A stretch of DNA of 64,000 nucleotides from Pyrinomonadaceae bacterium (GTDB lineage Bacteria; Acidobacteriota; Blastocatellia; Pyrinomonadales; Pyrinomonadaceae): the NCBI GenBank assembly GCA_019694355.1, contig JAIBCB010000002.1:62001-126000 (forward strand). The letters run 5' to 3'. The notes under the pieces are model-generated. The model was not told the DNA's origin and did not search any database. It saw only the letters and a list, made by a program, of their open reading frames with translations. The translations under genes and the position numbers were made by a program. Below are positions 25,364 through 33,661 of the stretch, piece after piece; positions within the stretch are counted from its first letter, which is position 1, and each line of letters opens with the position of its first letter.

Positions 25364-26143
25364 ATGAGAAAGAAGGTCGGCATCGCACTTTCGGGCGGCG
25401 GTGGACGCGGATTCGCTCACATCGGTGCGCTGAAGGTTCTCATTGAGAATGAGATCCCGATCGACCTCATCACGGGGACGTCCGCCGGCTCCATCGTCGG
25501 AGCAGGGATCGCCGCCGGAGTAACGCCAAAAGAACTAGAGGAGCTTGCCGCAAAGCTTCGCTATTCGATGGTCGTTGCGCCAACGGTCTCGCGCTATGGG
25601 CTTTTGTCGAACTATCGGCTTGGAAAATTCGTCCGAAAGGAATTCGGCGTGGCCGACTTCAGCGATCTGAAGATCCCGCTTTTTGTTACGGCCTACGACC
25701 TGATCAAGAACGAGGGAGTGATCCTTTCGAGCGGCGATGTCGCAAAAGCGGTTCGGGCGAGTTCTGCCGTTCCCAGGCTTTTCACACCTGTGCGTATCGA
25801 CGGCAAGATGCTTATCGATGGCGGCACATTCTCGCCGCTGCCGGCGAAAACGGCTCGCGAAATGGGTGCCGATATCGTGATCGGCGTCGATCTGACGGCA
25901 TGCGGCTCCACATTTCCAAAGCCGCCAAGATCATCTCTCGGCATTCTCGTCCGCTCGTCGCTTTCTATCCTAAAGACCGCTTCAACAGGCCAGCATATCG
26001 ATGCTGATATCGTCATCGCGCCCGAGATCGCCGAGTTCAGTATGTTCAATATCGGCTCGTTTCGAGAGGTGATAGCACGGGGCGAGACTGCGGCACGAAG
26101 TCAACTCGAAGCTATCAAAGCTTTGATCACGGACACGAATTGA
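25364..26143 (+). CDS. Patatin-like phospholipase
   Basis: 259 residues. The oxyanion loop GGGGRGFAHIG (~11-21), nucleophile Ser40 in GTSAGS, and Asp152 in IDGGTFSPLP form the patatin Ser-Asp dyad. It is the size of single-domain RssA/YchK-like proteins, with no signal peptide, so cytoplasmic or membrane-associated lipid hydrolysis is likely. ATG preceded by GGAGCAGGCGGC. Confidence 0.88.
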   Translation: MRKKVGIALSGGGGRGFAHIGALKVLIENEIPIDLITGTSAGSIVGAGIAAGVTPKELEELAAKLRYSMVVAPTVSRYGLLSNYRLGKFVRKEFGVADFSDLKIPLFVTAYDLIKNEGVILSSGDVAKAVRASSAVPRLFTPVRIDGKMLIDGGTFSPLPAKTAREMGADIVIGVDLTACGSTFPKPPRSSLGILVRSSLSILKTASTGQHIDADIVIAPEIAEFSMFNIGSFREVIARGETAARSQLEAIKALITDTN

Positions 26144-26462
26144 CGAAAATCGTCTTTTGCGACTTGCCGACCGGGCATCGAACAACGATTATAAACCTAT
26201 TAGTCCTGCCTTTTGTGCACCGCGCGTAAAGCGTTCGCATCGGTTGCTAGGGATTTTTGATCGGCTGAGTTAGTTCAGCTTTTACGAAAATGTCGAGGGT
26301 TGGTTGTAGTTGGGTTAGAAGTTGATAAGTTCTTGAGGGCCTCGAAGTTTTCGATCTTTGCTGCATTTTGGCATCGCCTCTCTAGTGTCTCGTATTTCCT
26401 AAAGGAAAAGACTTCTGTTAGATCGCTCGCGGTAAAATAGACGCGGGCTTAAATGATTTTTT
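26144..26462. other. 319-bp intergenic region, no gene recognised
   Basis: Between the patatin gene and the RRM gene on the same strand. The only structure I see is a weak hairpin, GCTGA/TCAGC, at 26264-26279 followed by TTTT, which might end the patatin transcript, and a TAAAAT about 25 bp before the RRM start without a good -35. The remainder is probably the long 5' leader of the RNA-binding protein gene, as is common for such genes. No ORF, tRNA or riboswitch seen. Confidence 0.4.
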
Positions 26463-26765
26463 ATGTCAATGAAACTGTACGTAGGTAACCTTTCGTTCCA
26501 GACCTCGAGCCTTGATCTCGAGGACCTTTTTTCTTCGGCCGGCACTGTTGAATCAGCAAGCGTGATCGAAGATCGTGAAACAGGCCGTTCACGCGGCTTC
26601 GGCTTTGTCGAAATGGCCAACGCTGAAGACGGCAAGAAGGCCATCGAAGAATTCGACGGCAAAGAGGTGCAGGGACGAACCATCAAGGTCAACGAGGCAA
26701 AGCCCCGTGAAGATCGTCCGCGTGGCGGCGGTGGCTATGGCGGCGGTCGCGGCAACCGCTGGTAA
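26463..26765 (+). CDS. RRM-type RNA-binding protein with Gly-rich tail
   Basis: 100 residues. A single RNA recognition motif with RNP2 LYVGNL (5-10) and RNP1 RGFGFVEM (44-51), then a short Gly/Arg-rich tail (RPRGGGGYGGGRGNRW). This is the bacterial glycine-rich RRM (Rbp) type known from cyanobacteria and several other phyla, often cold-regulated and binding single-stranded RNA. A terminator follows 25 bp downstream. Confidence 0.92.
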   Translation: MSMKLYVGNLSFQTSSLDLEDLFSSAGTVESASVIEDRETGRSRGFGFVEMANAEDGKKAIEEFDGKEVQGRTIKVNEAKPREDRPRGGGGYGGGRGNRW

Positions 26766-26789
26766 GACATCTTGGTGAAGGTTTAGGAG

Positions 26790-26826
26790 AAAGCGGTGCG
26801 GGCTCTGAAGGCTCACACCGCTTTTC
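26790..26826. terminator. Terminator between convergent genes
   Basis: Stem AAAGCGGTG/CACCGCTTT (26790-26798 with 26816-26824) with a 17-base loop, then TTCC. It lies between the RRM gene and the convergent methyltransferase stop at 26839 and may serve both. Confidence 0.65.
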
Positions 26827-26838
26827 CGATCTCTTGAG

Positions 26839-27486
26839 CTATTTCTTTTCGAGAAGAAAACCCTTCTTTGACCAGGAGATCGGCCGCGTGATCGGAAAAT
26901 CATAACTTCCGACGATGCGAAAGTTCTGCTTTACTGCCTTTAGGACGGCCTCGATCGGATGGATCTTGAAGTTGTAGAGCAGCTCGAGCACTGAGCCCAC
27001 GATCGACGGTTTTACAGGAAGCAATACGAGCTGTGAGCCTTTCTTCATTACTCTCGCCGCCTCGGCCAACCCATCATCGAGCGGCACATATTCGAGAACG
27101 CCGCACATCAGCACGAGATCGAACGTCCGATCGGCGAACGGCATATTCAGTACATTCGCCTGCACAAAATTAACAAGATGCGGCTTCTTTCGCAGGCTCG
27201 CAAACTCATCACGCGCGACCCCAAGCGAATTGCGCGAAAGATCTAGCCCGGTCAGCGTTTTGAACTTGATATTCGCATCCCTAAACGCAAGCGAGACGAG
27301 GCCCGTTCCACAGCCCGCATCAAGAACCTTCGAAGCGTGGTTTGTCTTCAGGTCGAGCTGCCGCAGATACTTCTTGACCGAATCACGATAGCCGTTGATC
27401 TTCATCGCGAGGTTCTGCACATCCGCAATGCGGTCATAGAACCCGCGAGTGCGATTCGGTCTCAGCCTTTTGGCAACTGTCACCAT
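26839..27486 (-). CDS. Class I SAM-dependent methyltransferase
   Basis: 215 residues. VLDAGCGTGLVSLAF is motif I. LTGLDLSRNSLGVARDEF (motif II), FDLVLMCGVLEYVPLDDGLAEAARVMKKGSQLVLLP (motifs III/IV) complete the fold. The closest feel is a small-molecule or quinone/lipid-type methyltransferase; the substrate is not assignable. It lies 12 bp downstream of the TlpA-like gene, probably one transcript. Confidence 0.8.
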   Translation of the reverse strand: MVTVAKRLRPNRTRGFYDRIADVQNLAMKINGYRDSVKKYLRQLDLKTNHASKVLDAGCGTGLVSLAFRDANIKFKTLTGLDLSRNSLGVARDEFASLRKKPHLVNFVQANVLNMPFADRTFDLVLMCGVLEYVPLDDGLAEAARVMKKGSQLVLLPVKPSIVGSVLELLYNFKIHPIEAVLKAVKQNFRIVGSYDFPITRPISWSKKGFLLEKK

Positions 27487-27498
27487 CTCTTCCTTGGC

Positions 27499-28908
27499 CT
27501 ATTTCTCCTCGAGAAGTTTTTTGATCGCAGCCTCGATCTGCGCGAGACGCTGCGGGCTCGTGCCGGATTCAACGAATCGTACAACGCCTTTGCGGTCGAG
27601 AATGACGGCGGTCGGCAGGCGTGTTGCTCCGTATGTGAGTTGATTTCGTTGGTCGAGTGCGACGGCAAAATCGTAAGGTGCTTTGTACTTTTCGCGGAAC
27701 GCTTTGATCAAAGCAAGCTCATCCTTTTTATTCGCGGGCAGGCCCTCGGGCTCGCCGTAATAGCGCGTGATGCCGATGATCTCGAATCCGTCCTTGCCAA
27801 AAAGTTCGTGCCATTCTTTCAGGTCGGGCATAGCCTCGATACAAGGCACGCACCAAACGGCCCAAAAATCGAGCAGCACGACCTTGCCCTTGAGCGATGC
27901 GAGCGGCACTTGCCGCCCCGGAAACCACACATCCAATCCGACGAACTCCGGCGCCTTTTCGCCGAGGATCTTGTACTGGTCGCGGCGCACCTTGAATCTT
28001 CGCCGAACATCTTCCCGAATGGAAACGACCTTCAACTCGCGATTTATCGTTGCGTCTATATCGTCGTAGAACTTCATTGCTTCGGGTTTGCGGCCCGTGT
28101 CGATGAGATACTTGATCTTTTGATCGCCCGCGTAGTAGTAAAAGCCGGCAGCGTTCGCCTTTGCTGCGGTGAGCCGCATATCGTCCAATGCTTTTTCGGC
28201 CGCCGCCGTATCTTTTGAGTCTCGGTAGGCCTCAAAGACAAGCATTCCGGCGTCCAGAAGCTCATCAAGCCCGCGTTGACGATAGCTTGGGTCGTCAAGC
28301 ATCGACTTCGATGTTTCGTAGGCCGCGACGGCAAACGGCGTCATCTTCTCAAACTCTTTTGCAGTTTGAAAAGCCTTTGCGATCTCCGCCGACATTCGGG
28401 CAACATCTGTCGGCTTTACGGGTTCATGTTTCTTGTATTCATCAAGAATCTTGGCTGCCTCTTCAGGCTTCGCTTGCTTTGCGAGAACGACCGAGACGAT
28501 CGAACGCGCGGTCTGTGCTTTTACCGCATCTTCGGGAGAATCGGCAAGATAGCTCGTGAGCGATGCACGCGCTCCGTCAAAATTCTGCGCGAGCCAATGA
28601 AGCATTCCGAGATAATAGAGGTCGCCTTTTTCGGGGGCGTTTATCTTCGCAAATCGAAGAGCGTTGTGCGCGGCGAGCGCCTTTTGTTGTGCGAGCAGAA
28701 CTTCGAGGCGATCGCTGCTGAAAGGCACGTTCTTCTTCGCGTATTCATCCGCTTTTACACGAACGTATGATGAAGCTTCCTCGTAAAGCTCCTTTGCGGT
28801 CGGAGTGATCGCGGTCTCCGGTGTCGGCGAAGGAGTCGTGCGGCCGGATTGAGCTCCTGCAATGACCGAAAGGAGCAAAACTAACGAAATACTAAATACA
28901 AACTTCAT
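27499..28908 (-). CDS. Exported TlpA-like thiol-disulfide protein with helical repeat N-half
   Basis: 469 residues. Signal peptide MKFVFSISLVLLLSVIAGAQ. Residues ~35-320 are helical with TPR-like periodicity (KELYEEASSYVRVKADEYAKK, LYYLGMLHWLAQNFDGA). The C-terminal ~150 residues are a TlpA/ResA thioredoxin fold: LASLKGKVVLLDFWAVWCVPCIEAMPDLKEWHE, with the CVPC redox pair, and TYGATRLPTAVILDRKGVV containing the cis-Pro. The likely role is thiol redox chemistry in the periplasm. Confidence 0.82.
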   Translation of the reverse strand: MKFVFSISLVLLLSVIAGAQSGRTTPSPTPETAITPTAKELYEEASSYVRVKADEYAKKNVPFSSDRLEVLLAQQKALAAHNALRFAKINAPEKGDLYYLGMLHWLAQNFDGARASLTSYLADSPEDAVKAQTARSIVSVVLAKQAKPEEAAKILDEYKKHEPVKPTDVARMSAEIAKAFQTAKEFEKMTPFAVAAYETSKSMLDDPSYRQRGLDELLDAGMLVFEAYRDSKDTAAAEKALDDMRLTAAKANAAGFYYYAGDQKIKYLIDTGRKPEAMKFYDDIDATINRELKVVSIREDVRRRFKVRRDQYKILGEKAPEFVGLDVWFPGRQVPLASLKGKVVLLDFWAVWCVPCIEAMPDLKEWHELFGKDGFEIIGITRYYGEPEGLPANKKDELALIKAFREKYKAPYDFAVALDQRNQLTYGATRLPTAVILDRKGVVRFVESGTSPQRLAQIEAAIKKLLEEK

Positions 28909-28918
28909 TCTTACCGTC

Positions 28919-30034
28919 TTAGGAACCCATTGCAGCCGAGTAAAATCGAGAAGGCGAAAATTCGGTTGGCACGGCGGCGATACCTCGCAGATCGTTTGCG
29001 ATCAACTTCGCAGTAACCGGCGACAGCAGAATGCCGTTGCGGAAATGCCCAAGGGCGAGAAGCAAGTTCTCGGCATTGGGCACGCGGCCGAAAACGGGCA
29101 TTCGATCCGGCGCAAATGGACGAAAACCCGTCCACGAATCCTGAACTTTCAAAGCCCCAAGGCTCGGCGAGATCTCTGCTGTGCTTTCGATGAGATGTGC
29201 GGTCGCTTCGTTGGTCACAGAAGCATCGAATCCCGCATCATCCATCGTTGCACCCGAAAGGACGCGTCCATCGCTTCGCGGAACGATATACCCACGCGGC
29301 CCGACGATCACATGCTTGAAGAGCTGCTTTGCCGTTCGAAATTGCAGTATTTGCCCGCGCATCGGCCTGATGATGAATGGCAGGTCAAAGCCTGCATTGA
29401 TCTCCGTTCCCCAGGCACCGGCAGCGAGAACTACCTTGTCGGCCGCAAATTTTTCTTTACCGGCGAACACACCGTTGACCTTGCCGTTCTCAACGGCAAG
29501 CCCATCGACAGCGGTCTCCTCAACAAGTTTGACGCCGCGCAGTTCACACGATCTTTGAAGAGCGTGAACAAGTTTGCGGTTGTCGATCTGGCCGTCCTTC
29601 GGCAAATAAAAGCCGCCTAGAACATCGGTCGAGATGAACGGTTCTTCACGTCGTATCTCGGCGGCAGAAAGTTGTTCGATCTCGAAGCCGGCAGCCTTTT
29701 GCCAGGCAAATCGCTGGCTGCGGGCAGCGATATCGGCCTCGGAAAAGCTCAAAAGAAGCGTGCCGGCGAGGTCTAGGCCCACGTCAATGCCCGTCTCATC
29801 AAGAAGCGACGCGGCAAGCTCAGGAAACATCTCTCTTGATTCGACACAGGTTCGGAAGAAAAGATCGTCGCCATAGGCTTCGGCCTGTGCTCCCAACATT
29901 CCTGCGGCTGCGGATGATGCTTCCTGACCGCAGCGGCCGCGTTCTATGAGCGAAACAGTGTGGTCGAGAGCGAGCTCGCGGGCAATGCTCAAGCCGATAA
30001 CTCCGCCGCCTATAACAATTACATCCGTTGCCAT
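28919..30034 (-). CDS. Glycine oxidase ThiO-like FAD-dependent amine oxidase
   Basis: 371 residues from the ATG at 30034 (ATDVIVIGGGVIGLSIAREL), a Rossmann FAD site. SLIERGRCGQEASSAAAGMLGAQAE is the DAO/ThiO pattern; GPRGYIVPRSDGRVLSGATMDDAGF and WTGFRPFAPDRMPVFG, then ALGHFRNGILLSPVTA, match glycine oxidases. ThiO makes dehydroglycine for the thiazole of thiamine. No other thiamine gene is adjacent, so a more general D-amino acid or sarcosine-type oxidase remains possible. It starts 10 bp upstream of the TlpA-like gene. Confidence 0.83.
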   Translation of the reverse strand: MATDVIVIGGGVIGLSIARELALDHTVSLIERGRCGQEASSAAAGMLGAQAEAYGDDLFFRTCVESREMFPELAASLLDETGIDVGLDLAGTLLLSFSEADIAARSQRFAWQKAAGFEIEQLSAAEIRREEPFISTDVLGGFYLPKDGQIDNRKLVHALQRSCELRGVKLVEETAVDGLAVENGKVNGVFAGKEKFAADKVVLAAGAWGTEINAGFDLPFIIRPMRGQILQFRTAKQLFKHVIVGPRGYIVPRSDGRVLSGATMDDAGFDASVTNEATAHLIESTAEISPSLGALKVQDSWTGFRPFAPDRMPVFGRVPNAENLLLALGHFRNGILLSPVTAKLIANDLRGIAAVPTEFSPSRFYSAAMGS

Positions 30035-30071
30035 TTCTGTCACTATTTCAATGCTATTACAGACGCTTGTA

Positions 30072-30231
30072 GTTACGAAGTTCCGAAGTTGCAGAAGGCC
30101 GCACGGAGTAAGGGCACCCACGGTCATTGCGAAGGTACGAGGCGGTGGTCCGGGCTAAGTGGATGATATCGAGTGCCCTTACTCCGTGCGGGCTTCCGCA
30201 ACTTGACTAAGTAACGCTGTAACTTCGTAAC
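30072..30231. repeat. ~160-bp nested inverted-repeat element
   Basis: Outer arms GTTACGAAGTT (30072-30082) and AACTTCGTAAC (30221-30231) match perfectly. Inner arms of about 30 bp (30087-30116 and 30173-30204) pair around the core words CGCACGGAGTAAGGGCAC and GTGCCCTTACTCCGTGCG with one or two mismatches. The central ~55 bp are unpaired. It lies between the divergent ThiO and isocitrate dehydrogenase genes, occupying the region where promoters should lie. No ORF inside. Looks like a non-autonomous palindromic element (REP/MITE-like). Confidence 0.85.
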
Positions 30232-30270
30232 TTTTCCCCCGATGTGCCACAATCTACTTTATATCTGCTT

Positions 30271-31296
30271 ATGAAACACAAGATCACATTGATCCCGGGA
30301 GACGGAATTGGGCCGGAGATCGTTGCGGCGACCGTCCGCGTTATTGAGGCAACAGGCGTCGATATCGAATGGGAGACGCAGATCCTCGGCGCACAGGCGC
30401 AGGAGAAGTTCGGCACGACGCTGCCTGAAGCGACGATCGAGTCGATCAAGCTCAACAAGGTGGCTCTAAAGGGGCCGCAAATGACGCCGATCGGAAAGGG
30501 CTTTACGTCCGTAAATGTCGGCCTCAGGAAGGCGCTCGACCTTTACGCGAACGTACGGCCTGTCAAAGCTCTGCCGAACGTGCCTTGCCGCTATCCCGAA
30601 CTCGACCTTGTGATCGTTCGCGAGAACACCGAAGATCTCTACGCCGGCCTCGAACACATCGTCGTTCCCGGCGTTGTCGAAAGCCTCAAGATCATCACCG
30701 AAAAGGCCTCGACGCGCATCGCCCGCTACGCCTTCGAATACGCCGCGGCCAATGGCCGTAAGAAGGTTACCGCTGTCCATAAGGCGAACATTATGAAGCT
30801 CTCGGACGGGCTTTTCCTCGAATGTTTTTATAACGTGGCGAAGGAATTTCCCGATATCGAGGCCGATGACAAGATCATCGACAACTGCTGTATGCAGCTC
30901 GTGATGCGGCCCGAGCAATTCGACGTGATGGTGCTCGAAAATCTTTACGGCGACATCGTCTCGGACCTTTGCGCCGGCTTGATCGGCGGCCTCGGCCTCG
31001 CACCGGGCGCAAATATCGGCGAGCTTGGCGCAGTGTTTGAGGCCGTTCACGGTTCGGCTCCCGACATCGCCGGTCAGGGCATCGCAAACCCGACCGCCCT
31101 GATGCTCTCAGCCGTGCAAATGCTTCATCATATCGGCGAAAAGGCTGCCGCAGATCGTATGAATGACGCGATGCTGGCCGTTTTTGCAGACGGCAAGTTC
31201 CTGACGCGCGACCTCGGCGGCACCGCCAAGACCAACGAATTCGCCCGTGCGATCGAGGAAAAGATCAAGTCAACCTCCGAAGCCGCTGCAAACTGA
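30271..31296 (+). CDS. NAD-type isocitrate dehydrogenase (isocitrate/isopropylmalate dehydrogenase family)
   Basis: 341 residues from the ATG at 30271 (MKHKITLIPGDGIGPEIVAA). NVRPVKALPNVPCRYPELDLVIVRENTEDLYAGLEH is the isocitrate-site pattern; VTAVHKANIMKLSDGLFLE, then NLYGDIVSDLCAGLIGGLGLAPGANIG and EAVHGSAPDIAGQGIANPTALMLS, fit the short, monomer-type IDH of the IDH3/homoisocitrate branch. It most likely converts isocitrate to 2-oxoglutarate in the TCA cycle with NAD. A homoisocitrate or isopropylmalate role is less likely given the ENTEDLYAG motif. Confidence 0.87.
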   Translation: MKHKITLIPGDGIGPEIVAATVRVIEATGVDIEWETQILGAQAQEKFGTTLPEATIESIKLNKVALKGPQMTPIGKGFTSVNVGLRKALDLYANVRPVKALPNVPCRYPELDLVIVRENTEDLYAGLEHIVVPGVVESLKIITEKASTRIARYAFEYAAANGRKKVTAVHKANIMKLSDGLFLECFYNVAKEFPDIEADDKIIDNCCMQLVMRPEQFDVMVLENLYGDIVSDLCAGLIGGLGLAPGANIGELGAVFEAVHGSAPDIAGQGIANPTALMLSAVQMLHHIGEKAAADRMNDAMLAVFADGKFLTRDLGGTAKTNEFARAIEEKIKSTSEAAAN

Positions 31297-31708
31297 CCGA
31301 AAATAGCTCCGCTCTTACGAAGGCCGCCGGCCACGCACGACATCGGAGCACGCGACAAGGCCGTTGTCGGCGGCAAGCCGCCGACGAGGACTCTTTGATG
31401 GGCGTGAACCACGGTCTAAAGACCGGGGCAATTCGAAGAGGCTCTCAAAAATAGCGCTTGACACGTATGATACACTCGTAGAGAGGGTGTGAACATACGT
31501 TTTACACCCTGATCTTTGACAATAGTGACAGAAATTGTAACCACAGGTCGCCAGAACGCCGATTTTTGTCCCACTTTGTCCCACTTTTCCAATTCGCGGC
31601 GGGACGGGACAAACATCGGGGAATTGTGAATTGTTCATTGTGGATTGTTAATTGTGAATGGAGGCCGAGCTTGTCGGGTTTTCAGCTGTTGTATGAATGA
31701 TGATGCGT
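31297..31708. repeat. Repeat-rich intergenic island, first part
   Basis: Non-coding mosaic after the isocitrate dehydrogenase gene. It contains a GTCGGCGGC AA GCCGCCGAC hairpin (31366-31385), CGGTC/GACCG (31412-31425), the doubled word TGTCCCACTT (31568-31587), and a run of related words GAATTGTGAATTG..GGATTGTTAATTGTGAATG (31621-31660). Short ORFs crossing it show no family likeness. Candidate TTGACA boxes at 31458 and 31518 lack good partners. I see no functional gene. Confidence 0.6.
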
Positions 31709-31908
31709 GGTACTGACATTGGCTGCCCGCTGACGCAGGCGGTGTTGGCAAGACCACCCGCTACCGCAGGTGGTACTGACAAGAACGTACTCACCCGCTA
31801 CCGCAGGTGGTACTGACATTGGCTGCCCGCTGACGCAGGCGGTGTTGGCAAGACCACCCGCTACCGCAGGTGGTACTGACAAGAACGTACCCACCCGCTG
31901 CCGCAGGT
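31709..31908. repeat. Tandem duplication of a 100-bp unit made of hairpin repeats
   Basis: 31709-31808 and 31809-31908 are two head-to-tail copies that differ at only two positions. Each unit contains one CCCGCTGACGCAGGCGG hairpin and two CACCCGCTACCGCAGGTGG-type hairpins, spaced by TACTGACATTGGCTG, TGTTGGCAAGA and TACTGACAAGAACGTAC. The word GGTACTGAC starts at 31709, 31772, 31809, 31872, 31909 and 31980. The near identity implies a recent duplication. It sits at the 3' side of the SDR gene. Confidence 0.92.
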
Positions 31909-31988
31909 GGTACTGACATCTGCTCACTGCTGACAGCTCACTGACCACTGTCCACTGCCCAACACCCGCGGATGCAGGTGGTACTGAC
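31909..31988. repeat. Hairpin-repeat array, distal part with a second word repeat
   Basis: Continues the GGTACTGAC array with a copy at 31909 and a last copy ending at 31988, three bases before the SDR stop codon at 31992. Between them lies a different family of words, ACTGCTGACAGCTCACTGACC and CACTGTCCACTGCCC (31927-31961), like the CAGTGG/ACAGT simple words seen intergenically in many environmental genomes. Confidence 0.75.
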
Positions 31989-31991
31989 GCT

Positions 31992-33062
31992 TTAGAGTTC
32001 GGGGTTTTCTTCGACGAAGGCGATGAGGTTCTCGACGTAGTCGGGGAAGCGTGGGCATTTGATGCTGTGTTTTTCGAGAAGCTTGTCGGCTTCGGAGGTG
32101 TCGTATTCCTGTTCGATGAAGAAGTACGGCACGCCGTAATGCGGCAGGCCGGTGATCTTTGGGGAGAGCGAGGTGTTCAGGAACCACTTCGTGAGTGCGA
32201 CCGAGGGTGCGAACTCGGATCTGCGGCCTGTCAGTGCATATGCGATCGCATCGAAAAGTTCGCCGGTCGTCAGCGGATCAGGATCGGCGATCGCGAGCGT
32301 CTTGCCTTTGGCGGCCTCGTCTTCCGACAGGGCGGCGATCGCTTCGACAACGAAATCGACGGGGACGAGGTTCAGCTTTACGCGTTTGTTTCCGACGTTC
32401 AGGATGCGGAGGACGATCGCGGCCTTGCGAAGATATTGGATCAGGTAATAGATGCCGTCGTACTTGGCCGTCTCGCCGGTCTTTGAATCACCGACCACGA
32501 CCGATGGACGAAAGATCGTGATCGGGAGCTTTTCTTTGAGCTGTTCGACCTCAAGCTCGGCGAGATACTTGCTCTCTTCGTAATGATTTTTGAAGCCGGC
32601 GGAATGTTCGAGTTCGGTCTCCAAAATGCGGCCTCTGCGTTCGCCCGCGACGTAGCACGTAGAGATGTAGTTGTATCGCCGAAGATTCGTTATCTGGCCG
32701 ACAACGTCGTTCACATTGCGTGTGCCTTCGACGTTCACGCTAAAGGCGGTCTCCTTGTCGATGCCGAGGTCATAAACGGCGGCGAAATGGAAAACGGAGG
32801 TTACTTCACGCCGGATCGCTTCGAGGTCTTCCTCGTCGGCGCTAAGGTCGGGTTCGCGAATGTCGCCCTCGATGATCGAGAAACATTCGAGCGGAGTTGC
32901 GGTCTCCTCAGAGATCGCCTGAACTTCCTCCATCGCCTGTTCGATGAACTTCGGCTGCACGAGCAGGAAGAATTGAACCTCGGTGCGTGCAAGTTTTTCG
33001 ACGAGGCGCGTCGCCAAAAAACCGGGAAATCCTGTGATGAAGATCGTTTCGCGAAAAAGCAC
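31992..33062 (-). CDS. SDR/NAD-binding thioester-reductase-like protein (fatty acyl-CoA reductase type)
   Basis: 356 residues. ETIFITGFPGFLATRLVEKL is an extended-SDR Rossmann start; VTSVFHFAAVYDL, VNVEGTRNVNDV, YISTCYVAGER and HYEESKYLAELEVEQL (YxxxK) follow, then ITIFRPSVVVGDSKTGE. This order is shared by thioester reductase domains and fatty acyl-CoA reductases (NAD_binding_4 family). It may reduce an acyl-thioester to aldehyde or alcohol; no partner gene shows which. Its 3' end abuts the hairpin array. Confidence 0.8.
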   Translation of the reverse strand: MLFRETIFITGFPGFLATRLVEKLARTEVQFFLLVQPKFIEQAMEEVQAISEETATPLECFSIIEGDIREPDLSADEEDLEAIRREVTSVFHFAAVYDLGIDKETAFSVNVEGTRNVNDVVGQITNLRRYNYISTCYVAGERRGRILETELEHSAGFKNHYEESKYLAELEVEQLKEKLPITIFRPSVVVGDSKTGETAKYDGIYYLIQYLRKAAIVLRILNVGNKRVKLNLVPVDFVVEAIAALSEDEAAKGKTLAIADPDPLTTGELFDAIAYALTGRRSEFAPSVALTKWFLNTSLSPKITGLPHYGVPYFFIEQEYDTSEADKLLEKHSIKCPRFPDYVENLIAFVEENPEL

Positions 33063-33181
33063 GTCAATATATTAACAACTCTTGCAAGGGTTTTGGCAGT
33101 CGGGCCGTATTTTGAGGCTACCTGAGACTATCTTGTCTTTTTGTCGCATTGCGAACACAATAGATAGAAGGAGATATGATG

Positions 33182-33649
33182 ATGACAAATGAGGAAAGGG
33201 CGGCTTACGCGCGCAAGAAATGCCGCGAAATAATGACGACCAACGTAAAGACGGCCGCGCGCTCGACCTCGCTCAAGGAAGCGGCCCTGATGATGCTTGA
33301 CGGCGATATGGGTGCGGTTCCGGTCGTGGATGAAGGCAAGCTGGTCGGCATCGTAACAGATCGCGATATCGTCGTTCGCGGTGTTGCGGACGGCGTCGGG
33401 CCGGAGACGAATCTTGGCGATGTGATGACCACAGAGCTTTTTACGATCGGGCCGGACAGCTATGTTTTTGAGGCCGTCAGGCTGATGGGCGAGAAAAAGG
33501 TTCGCCGCGTTCCCGTCGTAGAACCGGACGGGAAACTTGCCGGCATCATCGCAATGGCAGACGTCGCTCTTCAAAGTGAGGATGAGCAGGCGATCGCCGA
33601 AACGTTGGAAGAGATCTCATCCGGTGCAGGGTTTTGGCAGAATAAATAG
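33182..33649 (+). CDS. CBS-domain pair protein
   Basis: 155 residues from the third of three consecutive ATGs (33176, 33179, 33182), the one best spaced (8 bp) from AGAAGGAG at 33166-33173. Two CBS motifs: REIMTTNVKTAARSTSLKEAALMMLDGDMGAVPVVDEGKLVGIVTDRDIV and GDVMTTELFTIGPD..KKVRRVPVVEPDGKLAGIIAMADVAL (joined as domains, not one motif). Such stand-alone pairs bind adenine nucleotides and act as energy sensors. It leads a cluster with an Hsp20 gene and lon, so a stress role is plausible. Confidence 0.88.
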   Translation: MTNEERAAYARKKCREIMTTNVKTAARSTSLKEAALMMLDGDMGAVPVVDEGKLVGIVTDRDIVVRGVADGVGPETNLGDVMTTELFTIGPDSYVFEAVRLMGEKKVRRVPVVEPDGKLAGIIAMADVALQSEDEQAIAETLEEISSGAGFWQNK

Positions 33650-33661
33650 CCTGATTTCTAT

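Noticed and set aside
31458..31545. TTGACA boxes as promoters of an unseen RNA
   Set aside because: No convincing -10 at 16-18 bp and no downstream terminator; kept only as a remark in the island entry.
31315..31638. Short ORFs in the repeat island that might be a regulator or phage remnant
   Set aside because: They cross two hairpins and repeat words, show no HTH or other motif, and start without ribosome sites.
31682..31948. 88-residue minus-strand ORF
   Set aside because: It is only the translation of the tandem hairpin repeats, with a repeating amino acid pattern and no ribosome site.
31709..31988. Possible CRISPR array
   Set aside because: The repeats are palindromic, spaced unevenly, and the spacers between them are themselves duplicated within 100-bp units. 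No cas gene is present.
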